Part shown: positions 7,194 to 15,973 of the stretch, piece by piece
Layout: every line of letters starts with the position of its first letter
Numbering within the stretch: the stretch's first letter is position 1
Origin: Thalassoglobus polymorphus
GTDB lineage: Bacteria; Planctomycetota; Planctomycetia; Planctomycetales; Planctomycetaceae
Length of the DNA stretch: 64,000 nucleotides
Direction: 5' to 3'
Assembly (NCBI RefSeq): GCF_007744255.1
Contig: NZ_CP036267.1
Coordinates: 2,235,500 to 2,299,499, forward strand
Notes under the pieces: model-generated
Told to the model about the DNA's origin: nothing
What the model saw: the letters and a program-made list of their open reading frames with translations, nothing else
Database searches by the model: none
Program-made: the position numbers and the translations under genes

Positions 7194-9530
7194 TTACGAC
7201 AGTTTATTCTCACCGCTGTTTTCCGATTGGTGGATCGTCACAGGCCAACCAGGAAATTGATTGGAGGGTTTCCCATCAGTCACATCGATCAGGAAGCGGA
7301 AGGATTCGATGTGAAACGTTTTCTTGGACGTGTCGATCGTCACCAGCCCAAAACCACTACCTTTTTGCTCGGCTCGATCATACCGATTTTTCTCGGTGGC
7401 GACTTCTGGGTTGCCGACAGCGTACACATAGACCTTGTTGCCAAGACCGTCGATGTATTCGCCCGTATTGGCAAGTCCATGCTGGGGACGTTTTTCGTGA
7501 GGCATTTCAATTTCATCGGGTCGCCACCAGCGAGGATATCCCACACCAATGGCTGGGGGGCAGAATGACCAGTTGCTGTCTCTCTGCTTGTGGACACCAT
7601 ATTGGCACAGCGTCGTCAGATGCTGATCTCCGTTGATGTGCAGCGTTTTCGATTTCCGAATGATATCAATCGCTCGGTTTCGAGCAGTTTGCGGCCATCC
7701 TCCTGAGTCGAGATCGGCTTTGAGATACCCATCGTAGTTCCCATGATGGGTTGCGACTCCGGCGAAGACGGTTTGGCTGAGCACAACTTTCATTGAGTGC
7801 CCGCGCCAATCTTCAGACCAGGCTTTCAGGAATTCTTCCTGCCGTTCTCCGAGTAGAACAAGTCCCGGTTTATCGAGGACGGAGGTGTCGAAGTCTTTAT
7901 CGGGAACGTGGTCTGCGCGTCCGCTTGCCGTGTCGACATGCTCGGGACCCGATTTCCATTGGCGATCTGCAATCACTGCGAAGCTGACGTCGCCATAGAC
8001 GACATCGCCAAAGTACACACTAATGTCTTGCTTCGAAGGAGCGGGGTCGTAAAAGTCCGGGTGATGGCTGACACATGTTGTATGGACCACGTTCACCATT
8101 TTCGCTGGCTCGCGATAGCCCCCTTTGGAAGAGGCTCCCTGGTCGATACCTTTCATCTTTGCTCCACCCTCGCCCCAGATGTTTCCTTGGAAAACATCGT
8201 GGTCATCGGGGATGCAGAGCGTTGGACGGTCTTTCATTGCTTCGCGGAATGACCAGCCGAATTGATAGAACTTGCGAAGGTAATTCAAGATCGCTGGGTC
8301 TGCTGGCTCACGAATAATGCCGTATCCACCATGTGACTCGTAAATCTGGTCGCCGGAAAAGTACAGCATGTCCGGATCGAGCTTCACAACATTGTTCGCG
8401 ACCGGTTCATACGGAAAGGCGTAGTCGTTCTGGCAGGTCAGTGCGCCAAAACGAAGGGGGCGTCCGGTTGGATTCGCTTTAATGAGACCTGACCATTCGG
8501 ATGAAACCGCTGCTTCACCCTTTCTCTTTTCTTTGTAGAGTACGCGGTATGGCGTTTCCTGTTTTTCATCCCAGTTCGGAATCCGAAAGGTTGCGACCCA
8601 GGCGTCAGTGTCGAGTGGAGCCTCTCCCAGTGAAGACCATTCTCCATTCTTGCGGATCTGAAGTTCGACTGTTTGATTGTCATCCTCACCAAGCGGGCCG
8701 GTCAGGGCACTCAGTTTTAGAACGAAACCTTCATCGCTGCGTGAATCGCTTAAGGAATACATTGTCCATAAGATCGGGCCGAATTCCCGCTCCGGACGAA
8801 TGGTGAATGCTTCTCCAGAGACCGCCCAGTTTCGAAATCGGTATCGCGTCTTTCCGATGTCTCGATTCGGGTTGCGGCGGTTGGCAATATTATAGTTGTT
8901 GACCAGTGCGATGTTTCCCGGGAATGCCGTACCGGGCATTTGCGTCGATACGGTTTCAATTTGCTCACCCGCTTCTGAAAGTAGATTGAGTGTGACGCGA
9001 TACCCTTTCGCATTTGGAGTCCCTTGAACCTGTAACGAAAACTTTTCCTGTTGGAAGTCTACCGGGAGATCTTTCACCGCTCCGCCGATTTGGAGCTTTC
9101 CTTTTGAAATGCCGATGTTGACCCCTCTGGGAATGAAGCAGTTGCTCCGATATTCATTGATGTCGCTCCGGATTCCCATGCGGAAACCAACCCCTCCATC
9201 GAGCCCTTTCTTTTCTGCAAGTTCGACGTCGACCGACATTGCGAACGGTTGGTTCGTTTCAGTGAATTCATGAGTGATCAGGTGGATATTCCGGTTACCG
9301 CCGAACGATTGGCATTCTGCCGCTCCCTCAACAACTTTCCAGTCCTCCATCGGATTTGCCCAGAATTGACGACCCAGCCAAACTCGATCAACCGTGTTCG
9401 CCCATTGATCGATGGGGGGCTGTGGTTTATTCGTCACAAGTTTTTGTGCTTGTGCGATTCGATCAAGTCCCAAAAGTGTCGATCCAAAACCGATCACTTT
9501 CAAAGCAACCCGTCGTGTCAAAGAAGTCAT
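7194..9530 (-). CDS. PhoD-like alkaline phosphatase/metallophosphoesterase, Tat-exported
   Basis: A PhoD-type metallophosphatase expected to release phosphate from phosphoesters outside the cytoplasm. The second ATG (9530, [11 protein letters not shown]) is preferred over the first at 9545 because GGAGAG lies seven bases before it. [13 protein letters not shown] is a twin-arginine signal. Residues about 30-250 form an N-terminal beta-rich part (LamG-like, inferred), 255-350 a fibronectin-like linker, and the phosphatase core runs from [15 protein letters not shown]. Metal-binding blocks are [24 protein letters not shown] and [12 protein letters not shown]. At about 778 residues it is longer than Bacillus PhoD (about 580), which fits planctomycete versions. 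The sulfatase gene follows 76 bp downstream, suggesting a joint sulfate/phosphate ester operon. Confidence 0.9.
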   Translation of the reverse strand: MTSLTRRVALKVIGFGSTLLGLDRIAQAQKLVTNKPQPPIDQWANTVDRVWLGRQFWANPMEDWKVVEGAAECQSFGGNRNIHLITHEFTETNQPFAMSVDVELAEKKGLDGGVGFRMGIRSDINEYRSNCFIPRGVNIGISKGKLQIGGAVKDLPVDFQQEKFSLQVQGTPNAKGYRVTLNLLSEAGEQIETVSTQMPGTAFPGNIALVNNYNIANRRNPNRDIGKTRYRFRNWAVSGEAFTIRPEREFGPILWTMYSLSDSRSDEGFVLKLSALTGPLGEDDNQTVELQIRKNGEWSSLGEAPLDTDAWVATFRIPNWDEKQETPYRVLYKEKRKGEAAVSSEWSGLIKANPTGRPLRFGALTCQNDYAFPYEPVANNVVKLDPDMLYFSGDQIYESHGGYGIIREPADPAILNYLRKFYQFGWSFREAMKDRPTLCIPDDHDVFQGNIWGEGGAKMKGIDQGASSKGGYREPAKMVNVVHTTCVSHHPDFYDPAPSKQDISVYFGDVVYGDVSFAVIADRQWKSGPEHVDTASGRADHVPDKDFDTSVLDKPGLVLLGERQEEFLKAWSEDWRGHSMKVVLSQTVFAGVATHHGNYDGYLKADLDSGGWPQTARNRAIDIIRKSKTLHINGDQHLTTLCQYGVHKQRDSNWSFCPPAIGVGYPRWWRPDEIEMPHEKRPQHGLANTGEYIDGLGNKVYVYAVGNPEVATEKNRYDRAEQKGSGFGLVTIDTSKKTFHIESFRFLIDVTDGKPSNQFPGWPVTIHQSENSGENKLS

Positions 9531-9636
9531 TCGTTGGCTCTCCATTGCTGTCTCAACTGTGAAAGATCACTGGAAACATCTTAATGACTTCAAACCGGAA
9601 GTTCGACAGGAGAGCTCAACGGAAACTTGTGTGAAC

Positions 9637-10017
9637 TCAGCGAAGCGATTTTTCAACCCGCTCAGACAACTCGACAATCGACTGGCGGTAGTCTTGAAGA
9701 GTCGCTTTTGAATTGGGGCGAGGGATCAGAATCAGATCCAGGCCAGCGGGGATTCGATGTTGTTCCAGGCGAAACGCCTCTTTGAGGAGTCGCCGTATGC
9801 GGTGACGTGCAATCGAGTTTCCGTTCTTCTTGGAAACGCTCAAGCCAATCCGAGACCAGCCAAGGTCATTCCGAGCAGCGAAGATCAACAGCGTTCGATT
9901 ACTTGCTCTTTGTTTCAGAGAGTAGATTCTTTGATAGTCGAGAGAACTGCGAACTCGCCGAAACTTGGGGAACTTTAAGCGTTCAGAATTTTCGTGGTCG
10001 TTCACCGAAGTGTCCAC
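9637..10017 (-). CDS. rnpA: ribonuclease P protein component
   Basis: The protein subunit of RNase P, which matures the 5' ends of tRNAs together with the RnpB RNA. The 126-residue product is of normal length (about 110-130). Diagnostic features are RVRSSLDYQRIYSLKQR near the N-terminus and the conserved basic stretch VSKKNGNSIARHRIRRLLKEAFR (in two parts, residues about 60-82), the RNR-type RNA-binding motif. The start is GTG at 10017; a later in-frame GTG at 10005 is possible, and the site upstream is weak. Usually rnpA directly follows rpmH (L34), but no L34-like frame is present upstream. Instead there is a duplicated repeat (10092-10424). Confidence 0.93.
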   Translation of the reverse strand: MDTSVNDHENSERLKFPKFRRVRSSLDYQRIYSLKQRASNRTLLIFAARNDLGWSRIGLSVSKKNGNSIARHRIRRLLKEAFRLEQHRIPAGLDLILIPRPNSKATLQDYRQSIVELSERVEKSLR

Positions 10018-10091
10018 TTGATTACGGGGATTCTCTCTTTACCAAACGGGAGAGGATAGAGCCCACAATCAACTGGTGCAAGAACGGATCG

Positions 10092-10174
10092 TCAGGAGCT
10101 GGGGCTCAACTTATTGTTCTTTGGGATGATTGTCTTAGCTGGGGTGAACGGGACAATGGTCCCGTTCTACGGCT
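10092..10174 (+). repeat. 83-bp direct repeat, copy 1 (with GGGAC hairpin module)
   Basis: Identical to 10342-10424 except for one base (GAGCT versus GAACT near the left end). It ends with a hairpin: AACGGGAC (10147-10154), loop AATG, GTCCCGTT (10159-10166). The same hairpin module occurs again at 57384 and 57599, where the rest of the 83 bp is missing. Confidence 0.9.
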
Positions 10175-10341
10175 CGGAGCCCGTTCTACCTTTGGTTTTC
10201 TTTCCGTTTGATGCGAGGCGCATCGGTTGCTGTGTTTGCAGAATTAATCTTTACAGCAAGAAAAGCAGCTATGGTGATCTTAACTGGTGTAGGAACAGGC
10301 TTTGAGAGATGGCAAATGATGCAGCTTCAAAGGCAGGGACT

Positions 10342-10424
10342 TCAGGAACTGGGGCTCAACTTATTGTTCTTTGGGATGATTGTCTTAGCTGGGGTGAACG
10401 GGACAATGGTCCCGTTCTACGGCT
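10342..10424 (+). repeat. 83-bp direct repeat, copy 2 (with GGGAC hairpin module)
   Basis: Second copy, exactly 250 bp downstream of the first. The hairpin occupies 10397-10416. Such near identity indicates a recent duplication or gene conversion, or recent insertion of two element copies. Confidence 0.9.
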
Positions 10425-10439
10425 TACGTGAAGCATGTT

Positions 10440-11573
10440 CTAAAATGCTCGCATCTGAGGGAACTGATAGGCCTTGGCGTTGGGATTACTGGAGATTCCG
10501 TCTGCAGTTGGGCTCAGTGATTCTCTGGGAATTGGAGGAGCGACCAATTTTTGTTTTCCAGACCGCAGACGGGAATCTCCAGCGTCCCCACGAACGCTCT
10601 CTTGGTTCATACTGGAGTTGTTGATTTGTGATGGGCGATTCGATTCAGGCTGATGAACGGTTTTTACTGGTGCCGGTCCGGTTCTTCTGGATGCAGATCG
10701 CAAGCCTCGTGGGATCATGGCGAGTGGTTCAGGTTCGTCAGGACTCTGCGAACGAATGACTTCTCCATGGCCAGCTTGTCCTGCATCAGCAAGAGCTTCT
10801 CCAGCTGGCAGCTGGAATTCTGGGCTGCCTGCGAGGACCCAATCGGTCCACTCAGCTTCAAGGTCGTTAATCTTTTTGAAGCCGTAATGTTTTTGGATGG
10901 CAGCTGTCCAGCCGTGGGTATGGGCATCGTCAAGAAAGTTCAGATAGACGGTGCGACCTTCTTCTCCTTTTTGTCCAACAAGAAAGCGAGCCAGTGAAAA
11001 GCCTTCGGCGTACAGAGTCAAAACGTCCTGCATATCTTCTGGGTATTCACGGATCGTCAACAGTTTTTGCAGCGGGATTCGACGATTTGTTTTGATTACT
11101 CTGTCGAGAGTTTCGATCTGACGAGCTTGTTCTGAGCGATGTTCGAAGAGAGTTGCTGCCCCTTCATCTGCCCAGCGGGGCAACGGGCGACGAAAGTGTG
11201 AAGCAAAGATTGTGTGATTCACTTCGTGTGGGATAACGGAATCCAGAATTCGCTCAAGTGTTCCTTGAACTTTCATATCCCAACCGTAGACCTGTCCACC
11301 ATCGAAGGTGAAAGTTGTTGATCCACCAGCACCGATTTGACCAACTTTGACTGAGATGGGACAAGGGCGATACCAGTTTGGCAGTTTTTTCCCAAGCCAG
11401 GCAATTGCCAGATCTTCGCGCCAGACCTCGGCACATCGGCCGACTTTTCTGGCGATCTCGTCAGAAGGTGCTGTGACGATAAAATTCGTTGTCTGGTGCG
11501 TCGCACCAACAGCTACGTTCGAGAAGAAACAGACTGTCAGACAGACCGCAACGTTTCGCAGTTTCGCATCCAT
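10440..11573 (-). CDS. secreted gluzincin-like metallopeptidase (HExxH protein)
   Basis: A 377-residue protein with a signal peptide (residues 1-24, cleavage near VAVGATHQ). It carries a zinc-peptidase signature: HEVNH at 116-120 and, 17 residues later, DEGAA with E137 as the likely third zinc ligand, as in gluzincins of the peptidase-MA type. Downstream YAEGFSLARFLVGQKG and WTDWVLAGSPEF fit the helical C-lobe of such enzymes. Residues after about 270 are low-complexity, polar and probably disordered. It may act in the periplasm; the substrate is unknown. It is upstream of rnpA on the same strand but separated by 420 bp of repeats, so cotranscription is unlikely. Confidence 0.75.
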   Translation of the reverse strand: MDAKLRNVAVCLTVCFFSNVAVGATHQTTNFIVTAPSDEIARKVGRCAEVWREDLAIAWLGKKLPNWYRPCPISVKVGQIGAGGSTTFTFDGGQVYGWDMKVQGTLERILDSVIPHEVNHTIFASHFRRPLPRWADEGAATLFEHRSEQARQIETLDRVIKTNRRIPLQKLLTIREYPEDMQDVLTLYAEGFSLARFLVGQKGEEGRTVYLNFLDDAHTHGWTAAIQKHYGFKKINDLEAEWTDWVLAGSPEFQLPAGEALADAGQAGHGEVIRSQSPDEPEPLAMIPRGLRSASRRTGPAPVKTVHQPESNRPSQINNSSMNQESVRGDAGDSRLRSGKQKLVAPPIPRESLSPTADGISSNPNAKAYQFPQMRAF

Positions 11574-11879
11574 GCGCTAGACCGTGTCGATTAGTTTGTC
11601 GGGAGGGGGATTTTCGCCGGGGTGGCGGGGATCAGGCTTCAGCATTGTGTCGATTCGCGAGTTCCATGCGTTTCGACACTTTTTGTTAATGCAACTGCCG
11701 GACCAATTGCTGTATCGAACTAAGTTCTCTGCGTGGCGAATTCGCAAGTGGTTTCTAGGTAACGGCTTACGGGTTTGTTGGAGGGTTGGGGCGGGCCAGC
11801 CTGTTCTTGAAAAAAATTCAAAGTCAGATGATGCAAGATGCAGCAATTACATTTATATACCGTTCCCATTGCAGGTCAA
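11574..11879. other. 306-bp intergenic region, nothing recognised
   Basis: This lies between the mog stop codon and the start of the peptidase-like gene, both on the minus strand. It should hold the promoter of the peptidase-like gene. I see no repeat, RNA gene or strong hairpin. Confidence 0.5.
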
Positions 11880-12419
11880 TCAGTTCTTTTTCTTGGGACG
11901 GAACGCCACGATTTTCTCTGGGACAGTTTCTAGGTATGGCCCTCCGATAAGATCGATGCAGTAAGGAATCGCAGGCATGACAGCATCGAGGCATTCCTTG
12001 ATTGCCTTTGGCTGTCCGGGGAGATTGACAATGAGTGAACCTCCCCGAATCCCGGCGGTCTGGCGGGAGAGTATTGCGGTCGGGACTGCTTTCAGTGACT
12101 CCTGCCTCATCAACTCTCCGAAGCCTGGCATCATCTTTTCACATACAGCTTCTGTTGCTTCGGGGGTGATGTCACGATGGGCAGGGCCTGTGCCTCCTGT
12201 GGTGACGATCAAGCAGCAGTTCTCTGTGTCTGCGAGTTTCATCAACGTTTCGTCCACCAATGGACGCTCATCTGGGATGATCTCCCGGACTGGCTCCCAA
12301 TCGGATTTGAGAACCGCTGAAAAGTAGTCAACTAAAGCGGGACCTCCGCGATCTTCGTACTCTCCCCGGCTTGCCCGGTCAGAAACAGTGACAATTCCGA
12401 TACGTGCTTTTGTAGTCAT
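11880..12419 (-). CDS. mog: molybdopterin adenylyltransferase (MogA/MoaB family)
   Basis: It catalyses adenylylation of molybdopterin before molybdenum insertion, a late step of molybdenum cofactor synthesis in the cytoplasm. The 179-residue length fits MogA/MoaB proteins. The signature TTGGTGPAHRDITPEA occupies residues 73-88; the N-terminal beta strand RIGIVTVSDRASRGEYEDRGG and the C-terminal segment GGSLIVNLPGQPKAIKECL are both typical. The match is closer to MogA than to MoaB, but the two are hard to separate without alignment. No other Mo-cofactor gene is in the window. The TPR gene lies upstream on the same strand, 134 bp away. Confidence 0.92.
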   Translation of the reverse strand: MTTKARIGIVTVSDRASRGEYEDRGGPALVDYFSAVLKSDWEPVREIIPDERPLVDETLMKLADTENCCLIVTTGGTGPAHRDITPEATEAVCEKMMPGFGELMRQESLKAVPTAILSRQTAGIRGGSLIVNLPGQPKAIKECLDAVMPAIPYCIDLIGGPYLETVPEKIVAFRPKKKN

Positions 12420-12553
12420 TTACGTAATTTCAGTTTCGCTAAGAATTCAAGTTCAGCCAGATGATTTCACTGATCAACAATCCATCCTTTGACCTGGCAT
12501 TTTCAATGCTGGTCGTACCCGTGAAGGTCACATTCATGACTTCATAGACTGCT

Positions 12554-13399
12554 CTAAACGGATGTTCTTCGAAGGAGCCTCTTTGCACGAGTTCTCCAAA
12601 AGAGATGTTTTCGGGCAATCGCTTTCGGGCTTGAGTCGAGATCAACAATAATGCTTTGTAGTGTCTGACGTGCTGCTTCTTTTTGATTGTTTTCAATTTG
12701 TAGCTTCGCCAACAGGTACATCGCTTCAGGTTGTCGCCACTTCTTCGCATGTTTTTCAAGGTGAGCCAATGCCTGCTCATTCTGATGCAGACCTGCGAGG
12801 CTTTTCGCGTAAAGATGAGAGACATCACCGAACTTGTACGATTCGTCAACTTCCAGGATCTTCTCCAACTTCTCTTTTGCCAGTTCGTACTGATCAAGCT
12901 GATACTCAAGCGAAGCGGCTCCCCACAAGGCTGCGAGGTTGTCTGGTTCTTTCTCCAGAGCTTTCAGGAAGGCAGCGAGTCCCTTTTCTTTGAGGCCAAC
13001 TTTGCGAAGTGCTTCTCCATACTGGACAAACTGGTGCGCATTCCCAATTTGCAGTGTTGCCGTTTCCAAGACCCTTAATTCTCGACCTTTGGTCCAGCGA
13101 TGTGTGAATGCTGGCAGTTTGACTTGGCTACTCGGCAGCCAGCGAGCGATGAAGTAGATGAATGGGCCAAATGGCTGGGTTAACAGAATAATCCACAACC
13201 ACAGGAATCGACCCGGGTCGTTTCGGACACAATAGTACATCATCCAGATCAGAAACGGGAGATATAACAGACTCATCCAACCAGTAGTGAGCGCCCAGAG
13301 GTAGTCAAGAGGCGTAATTTCAACTGGAAGGGACTCTTGAGCCGCCTCGTACTCGAAGCGCTCAGTGGTCCCCGTCGCTTGTTCGAATATCAACCACAT
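12554..13399 (-). CDS. membrane protein with C-terminal TPR repeats
   Basis: A 281-residue protein. Two membrane helices are seen at about 38-60 and 68-90 (LLYLPFLIWMMYYCV and WLWIILLTQPFGPFIYFIAR), resembling the short PLD-nuclease-N-like transmembrane hairpin. Residues about 115-265 form tetratricopeptide repeats with the usual G-A-L-Y/A-A-P pattern (YGEALRKVGLKEKGLAAFLKALEKEPDN and following). This suggests a membrane-anchored scaffold for protein interactions. A frame shifted by one also stays open past the stop codon, but this is chance. No operon partner is obvious. Confidence 0.8.
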   Translation of the reverse strand: MWLIFEQATGTTERFEYEAAQESLPVEITPLDYLWALTTGWMSLLYLPFLIWMMYYCVRNDPGRFLWLWIILLTQPFGPFIYFIARWLPSSQVKLPAFTHRWTKGRELRVLETATLQIGNAHQFVQYGEALRKVGLKEKGLAAFLKALEKEPDNLAALWGAASLEYQLDQYELAKEKLEKILEVDESYKFGDVSHLYAKSLAGLHQNEQALAHLEKHAKKWRQPEAMYLLAKLQIENNQKEAARQTLQSIIVDLDSSPKAIARKHLFWRTRAKRLLRRTSV

Positions 13400-13643
13400 C
13401 TGTTTGGTGTCTCTGAAAAAAGTCGCTGAGAGTGTCCATCGTCAGGCATATTGTTTCATATTTTTCGCCTCTTTGCATCTGCAAGAGTTTGCACCTCAAT
13501 TCCAATAGCAATCACAGACGGTTTCGAACTCGTATCAAGACTCACAGAAGTCAGACTCAGCTTCTCGTAACCTTCATTGTTTATTATCCTGCCCTGTTAG
13601 CAGCATTCAATTTCGACAAACTGCCAATTTTTTGGAGTCCTTC

Positions 13644-14873
13644 ATGAGTTCGTACGAATCCGCAGAACGCTATTTCAATCACGCTGCAGAGGTGATGGGG
13701 CTTTCGGACAATATGGGTAAGCTTTTGAAAACTCCACAACGAGAGGTGAAAGTTCAAATTGCAATTGAAATGGACGACGGGCTAATCGGAACGTTCATTG
13801 GGTATCGCATTCAGCACAATAAAGCTCGTGGCCCCATGAAAGGTGGCTTGCGATTTCACCCAGAAGTGGATGGGGATGAGGTCCTTGCGTTAGCTTCACT
13901 GATGACATGGAAGACTGCTGTCGTCAACATCCCGTACGGGGGGGCGAAAGGAGGCATTTCAGTCGACACGTCAGCTCTCTCGCATCGTGAACTCGAAAGT
14001 ATCACTCGGAAATTCGTCGACGAAATTCATGACATCTTTGGTCCGGATACCGACATTCCAGCCCCGGATATGGGAACGAATTCGCAAATCATGGCCTGGA
14101 TCATGAATCAGTATGAAAAATACCATGGGTACAATCCGGCTTGTGTGACAGGAAAACCTGTCGAACTCCACGGAGCCGATGGACGGGAAGAAGCAACTGG
14201 TCGTGGTGTTGCGATCGTCACAAAGGCCGCAATGACCAAACTGAAAAAGCCGGTCGAAGGGGCACGCGTCGCGATCCAGGGGTTTGGAAACGTTGGAAGT
14301 TTTGCCGCTTCAATTCTCCACAAAATGGGAGCGAAGATTGTGGCCGTCTCTGATGCTTTTGGTGGCATTCAGAACCAGGATGGACTAGATATCCCTGAAC
14401 TCTTGAAGCATATGGAGAAACACAAGAAGGTTGAAGAGTTCGAAGGATCTGAACCAATTGACAATGCCGGCTTGTTCGCTGCAGATGTCGATGTTCTGAT
14501 TCCGGCTGCGATAGGTGGTGTGTTGACGAAAGAGAACGCGGATGATGTCAGAGCTAAGCTCATCGTCGAAGCGGCGAACAACCCGACAACCTCTGAGGCA
14601 GATTACATTCTCGAACGCAAAGGCATTTTGGTGGTCCCGGATATTCTGGCGAATGCTGGGGGGGTGACCGTGAGTTACTTCGAATGGGTACAGAATCGGC
14701 AGCATTTCAGCTGGGAGCTTGAGGAAGTTCGCAAAAGACTTGAGAAGATCATGACCACCGCATTTGATCGCGTTTGGAAGGTGGCGGAAGAAAAGAAAGT
14801 CTCACCCAGAATAGCTGCCTATGTGCTAGGAATCGGTCGCGTTGGGCGGGCAACCGTCCTCGGCGGGATTTGA
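13644..14873 (+). CDS. gdhA: glutamate dehydrogenase (Glu/Leu/Phe/Val dehydrogenase family)
   Basis: It converts 2-oxoglutarate and ammonia to glutamate, or the reverse, with NAD(P)H in the cytoplasm. The ATG at 13644 ([11 protein letters not shown]) is preceded by TTTGGAG; the upstream TTG at 13632 is unlikely. The 409-residue length is normal. The family signature [12 protein letters not shown] lies at about 93-104 with the catalytic Lys102, preceded by the substrate-binding [13 protein letters not shown] at 63-75. The Rossmann part opens with [11 protein letters not shown] near residue 211, and the conserved [10 protein letters not shown]-type segment and [11 protein letters not shown] are present. 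Leucine dehydrogenase is unlikely at this length. A CGTAATC/GATTACG dyad lies 35 bp downstream. Confidence 0.93.
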   Translation: MSSYESAERYFNHAAEVMGLSDNMGKLLKTPQREVKVQIAIEMDDGLIGTFIGYRIQHNKARGPMKGGLRFHPEVDGDEVLALASLMTWKTAVVNIPYGGAKGGISVDTSALSHRELESITRKFVDEIHDIFGPDTDIPAPDMGTNSQIMAWIMNQYEKYHGYNPACVTGKPVELHGADGREEATGRGVAIVTKAAMTKLKKPVEGARVAIQGFGNVGSFAASILHKMGAKIVAVSDAFGGIQNQDGLDIPELLKHMEKHKKVEEFEGSEPIDNAGLFAADVDVLIPAAIGGVLTKENADDVRAKLIVEAANNPTTSEADYILERKGILVVPDILANAGGVTVSYFEWVQNRQHFSWELEEVRKRLEKIMTTAFDRVWKVAEEKKVSPRIAAYVLGIGRVGRATVLGGI

Positions 14874-14907
14874 ATGTAAAAGTTCACTCAGAAAACCAAT
14901 AGAAAAT

Positions 14908-14923
14908 CGTAATCTCGATTACG
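14908..14923. repeat. short dyad between gdhA and the cNMP-domain gene
   Basis: CGTAATC (14908-14914) and GATTACG (14917-14923) form a 16-bp palindrome with a two-base centre. It could be a regulator-binding site for the downstream gene, or a weak hairpin downstream of gdhA. There is no T-run. Confidence 0.4.
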
Positions 14924-15024
14924 CAGCCACGTAGAATGGAATGTGGGGGAACATTGTCAGTCGATGAATGGTCCGTTTGAGACCGTTCGGAATTGACTCA
15001 AATTTCAATCATTAGGATGAAGTG

Positions 15025-15570
15025 ATGTCACCTGAAGCTAAAAAACATATCCAGCAATTTCATAAGGAGATTAGATCTAGTCGTATCCTCGACAACCTCA
15101 CTTTGGGCGAGATCGAGAGGATGGGGGATCACGTTCGTTTTGACGACTTTATTAAGGGAGCCGATATTCTCTCTGAAGGAAACACCTATCAAGGGTTGTG
15201 GCTCATTCTTGATGGGACGTGTAAGGTCATCAAACGCTGCGGTGACCAGGAAAATGTTCTCGCCACTCTTGAACCGGGGACCGTGTTCGGGGAGATGTCT
15301 TTCTTTGAATGTGTTCCACATTCGGCATCGGTTCGGGCGGAGACGAACGTTAAAACACTCTGCTTGACACGTGAAGAATTCGAAGCCCTGCGGACTTCTT
15401 GTGGGACAGTGAACGAGAAAATTGCGATCAATCTTGTGAAGTTGATTTCAGAACGTTTGCGTCGAATGGATGGCTGGACGTGTGAGTTGATTGAAACAGA
15501 TGGAAGTACTCAGCAGCATCAAGAATGGCATGATTTCCGAGCAAGACTTTACTCGGATATCTTTGATTAG
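15025..15570 (+). CDS. single-domain cyclic-nucleotide-binding-like protein (no HTH)
   Basis: A 181-residue protein that is almost entirely a Crp/cNMP-binding beta-roll (residues about 35-150). The ATG at 15025 has AGGA seven bases upstream; the GTG one codon earlier is less well placed. The phosphate-binding cassette reads FGEMSFFECVPHSASVRAE: the usual Gly-Glu is present but the Arg that contacts cyclic phosphate is His. There is no helix-turn-helix DNA-binding domain, only a short polar tail after residue 150. It may sense another ligand or act by protein contact. The TAG stop codon is at 15568-15570, overlapping the first two bases of a family 2 repeat. Confidence 0.82.
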   Translation: MSPEAKKHIQQFHKEIRSSRILDNLTLGEIERMGDHVRFDDFIKGADILSEGNTYQGLWLILDGTCKVIKRCGDQENVLATLEPGTVFGEMSFFECVPHSASVRAETNVKTLCLTREEFEALRTSCGTVNEKIAINLVKLISERLRRMDGWTCELIETDGSTQQHQEWHDFRARLYSDIFD

Positions 15571-15647
15571 ACCCAGTCCGAAGACTTCTGGAATAGCCGC
15601 TTGTCTCAACGTTTGAGAGAGCAATATCAGGTTTCAGGACCTGTTCT
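15569..15647 (+). repeat. dispersed intergenic repeat, family 2
   Basis: A 79-bp element also found at 34598-34677 and 57452-57530. It has imperfect terminal inverted repeats (AGACCCAGTCC at the left, GGACCTGTTCT at the right), an internal CTCAA/TTGAG hairpin near 15605-15617 and the shared block TCTGGAATAGCCGCTT. Its first two bases belong to the TAG stop codon of the preceding gene. Confidence 0.82.
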
Positions 15648-15973
15648 AGAAAAATGCGTCTTCACGGGCACGCGGTTGAGCAAACTGCTCTAAAGAACTT
15701 TTCGTTTTAAGGGGCGGCTGAAGACGAAACTCACGAGTCAAAGAGGCTTTGCCGCTGCACCGATCAACCAATATGAATATCTGCGATTTTCAAGGAATTT
15801 AGCTTATGAGTGAGGGGCGAGTTGTTTCAGGATGCGTTCGGAAATAAAATATCGGACCCTAATGAATTCATACTCGTTTAAGAAACGCTAACAAAACTTC
15901 TGAAATTACGAGCGAGTCTCGTAGGTGATAATCACTTTTCAGGTTTTATTAGAGCTAGTTAATTTCAAGCCGA
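15571..15973. other. 400-bp gene-free region with repeat fragments
   Basis: It holds most of a family 2 repeat, then a family 1 fragment in reverse orientation at 15656-15693 (GTCTTCACGGGCACGCGGTTGAGCA and so on, in part). From about 15700 to 15973 nothing was recognised apart from AT-rich sequence that may contain the promoter of the membrane-protein gene at 15974. Confidence 0.6.
15656..15693 (-). repeat. family 1 repeat, left-end fragment (reverse orientation)
   Basis: Read on the minus strand this is TTAGAGCAGTTTGCTCAACC followed by GCGTGCCCGTGAAGACGC, matching the left 38-40 bp of the complete family 1 copy at 38574. It is directly adjacent to a family 2 copy, the same partnership as at 57.4 kb. 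Confidence 0.75.

Larger units (their letters stand above)
10018..10439. other. 422-bp intergenic region made largely of a duplicated segment
   Basis: This region lies upstream of rnpA and downstream of the peptidase-like gene. It contains two copies of an 83-bp segment and no gene. Plus-strand frames across it encode the repeat (GMIVLAGVNGTMVPFYG) and are judged to be non-coding. rpmH is absent. Confidence 0.6.

Noticed and set aside
10114-10624. Plus-strand frames with GMIVLAGVNGTMVPFYG twice
   Set aside because: They translate the two 83-bp repeats; the downstream part is antisense to the peptidase-like gene.
12439-12909. 156-codon minus-strand frame after the TPR gene
   Set aside because: It runs in another phase through the TPR gene and past its stop; composition is unlike a protein. 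A frameshifted C-terminus is possible but not supported.
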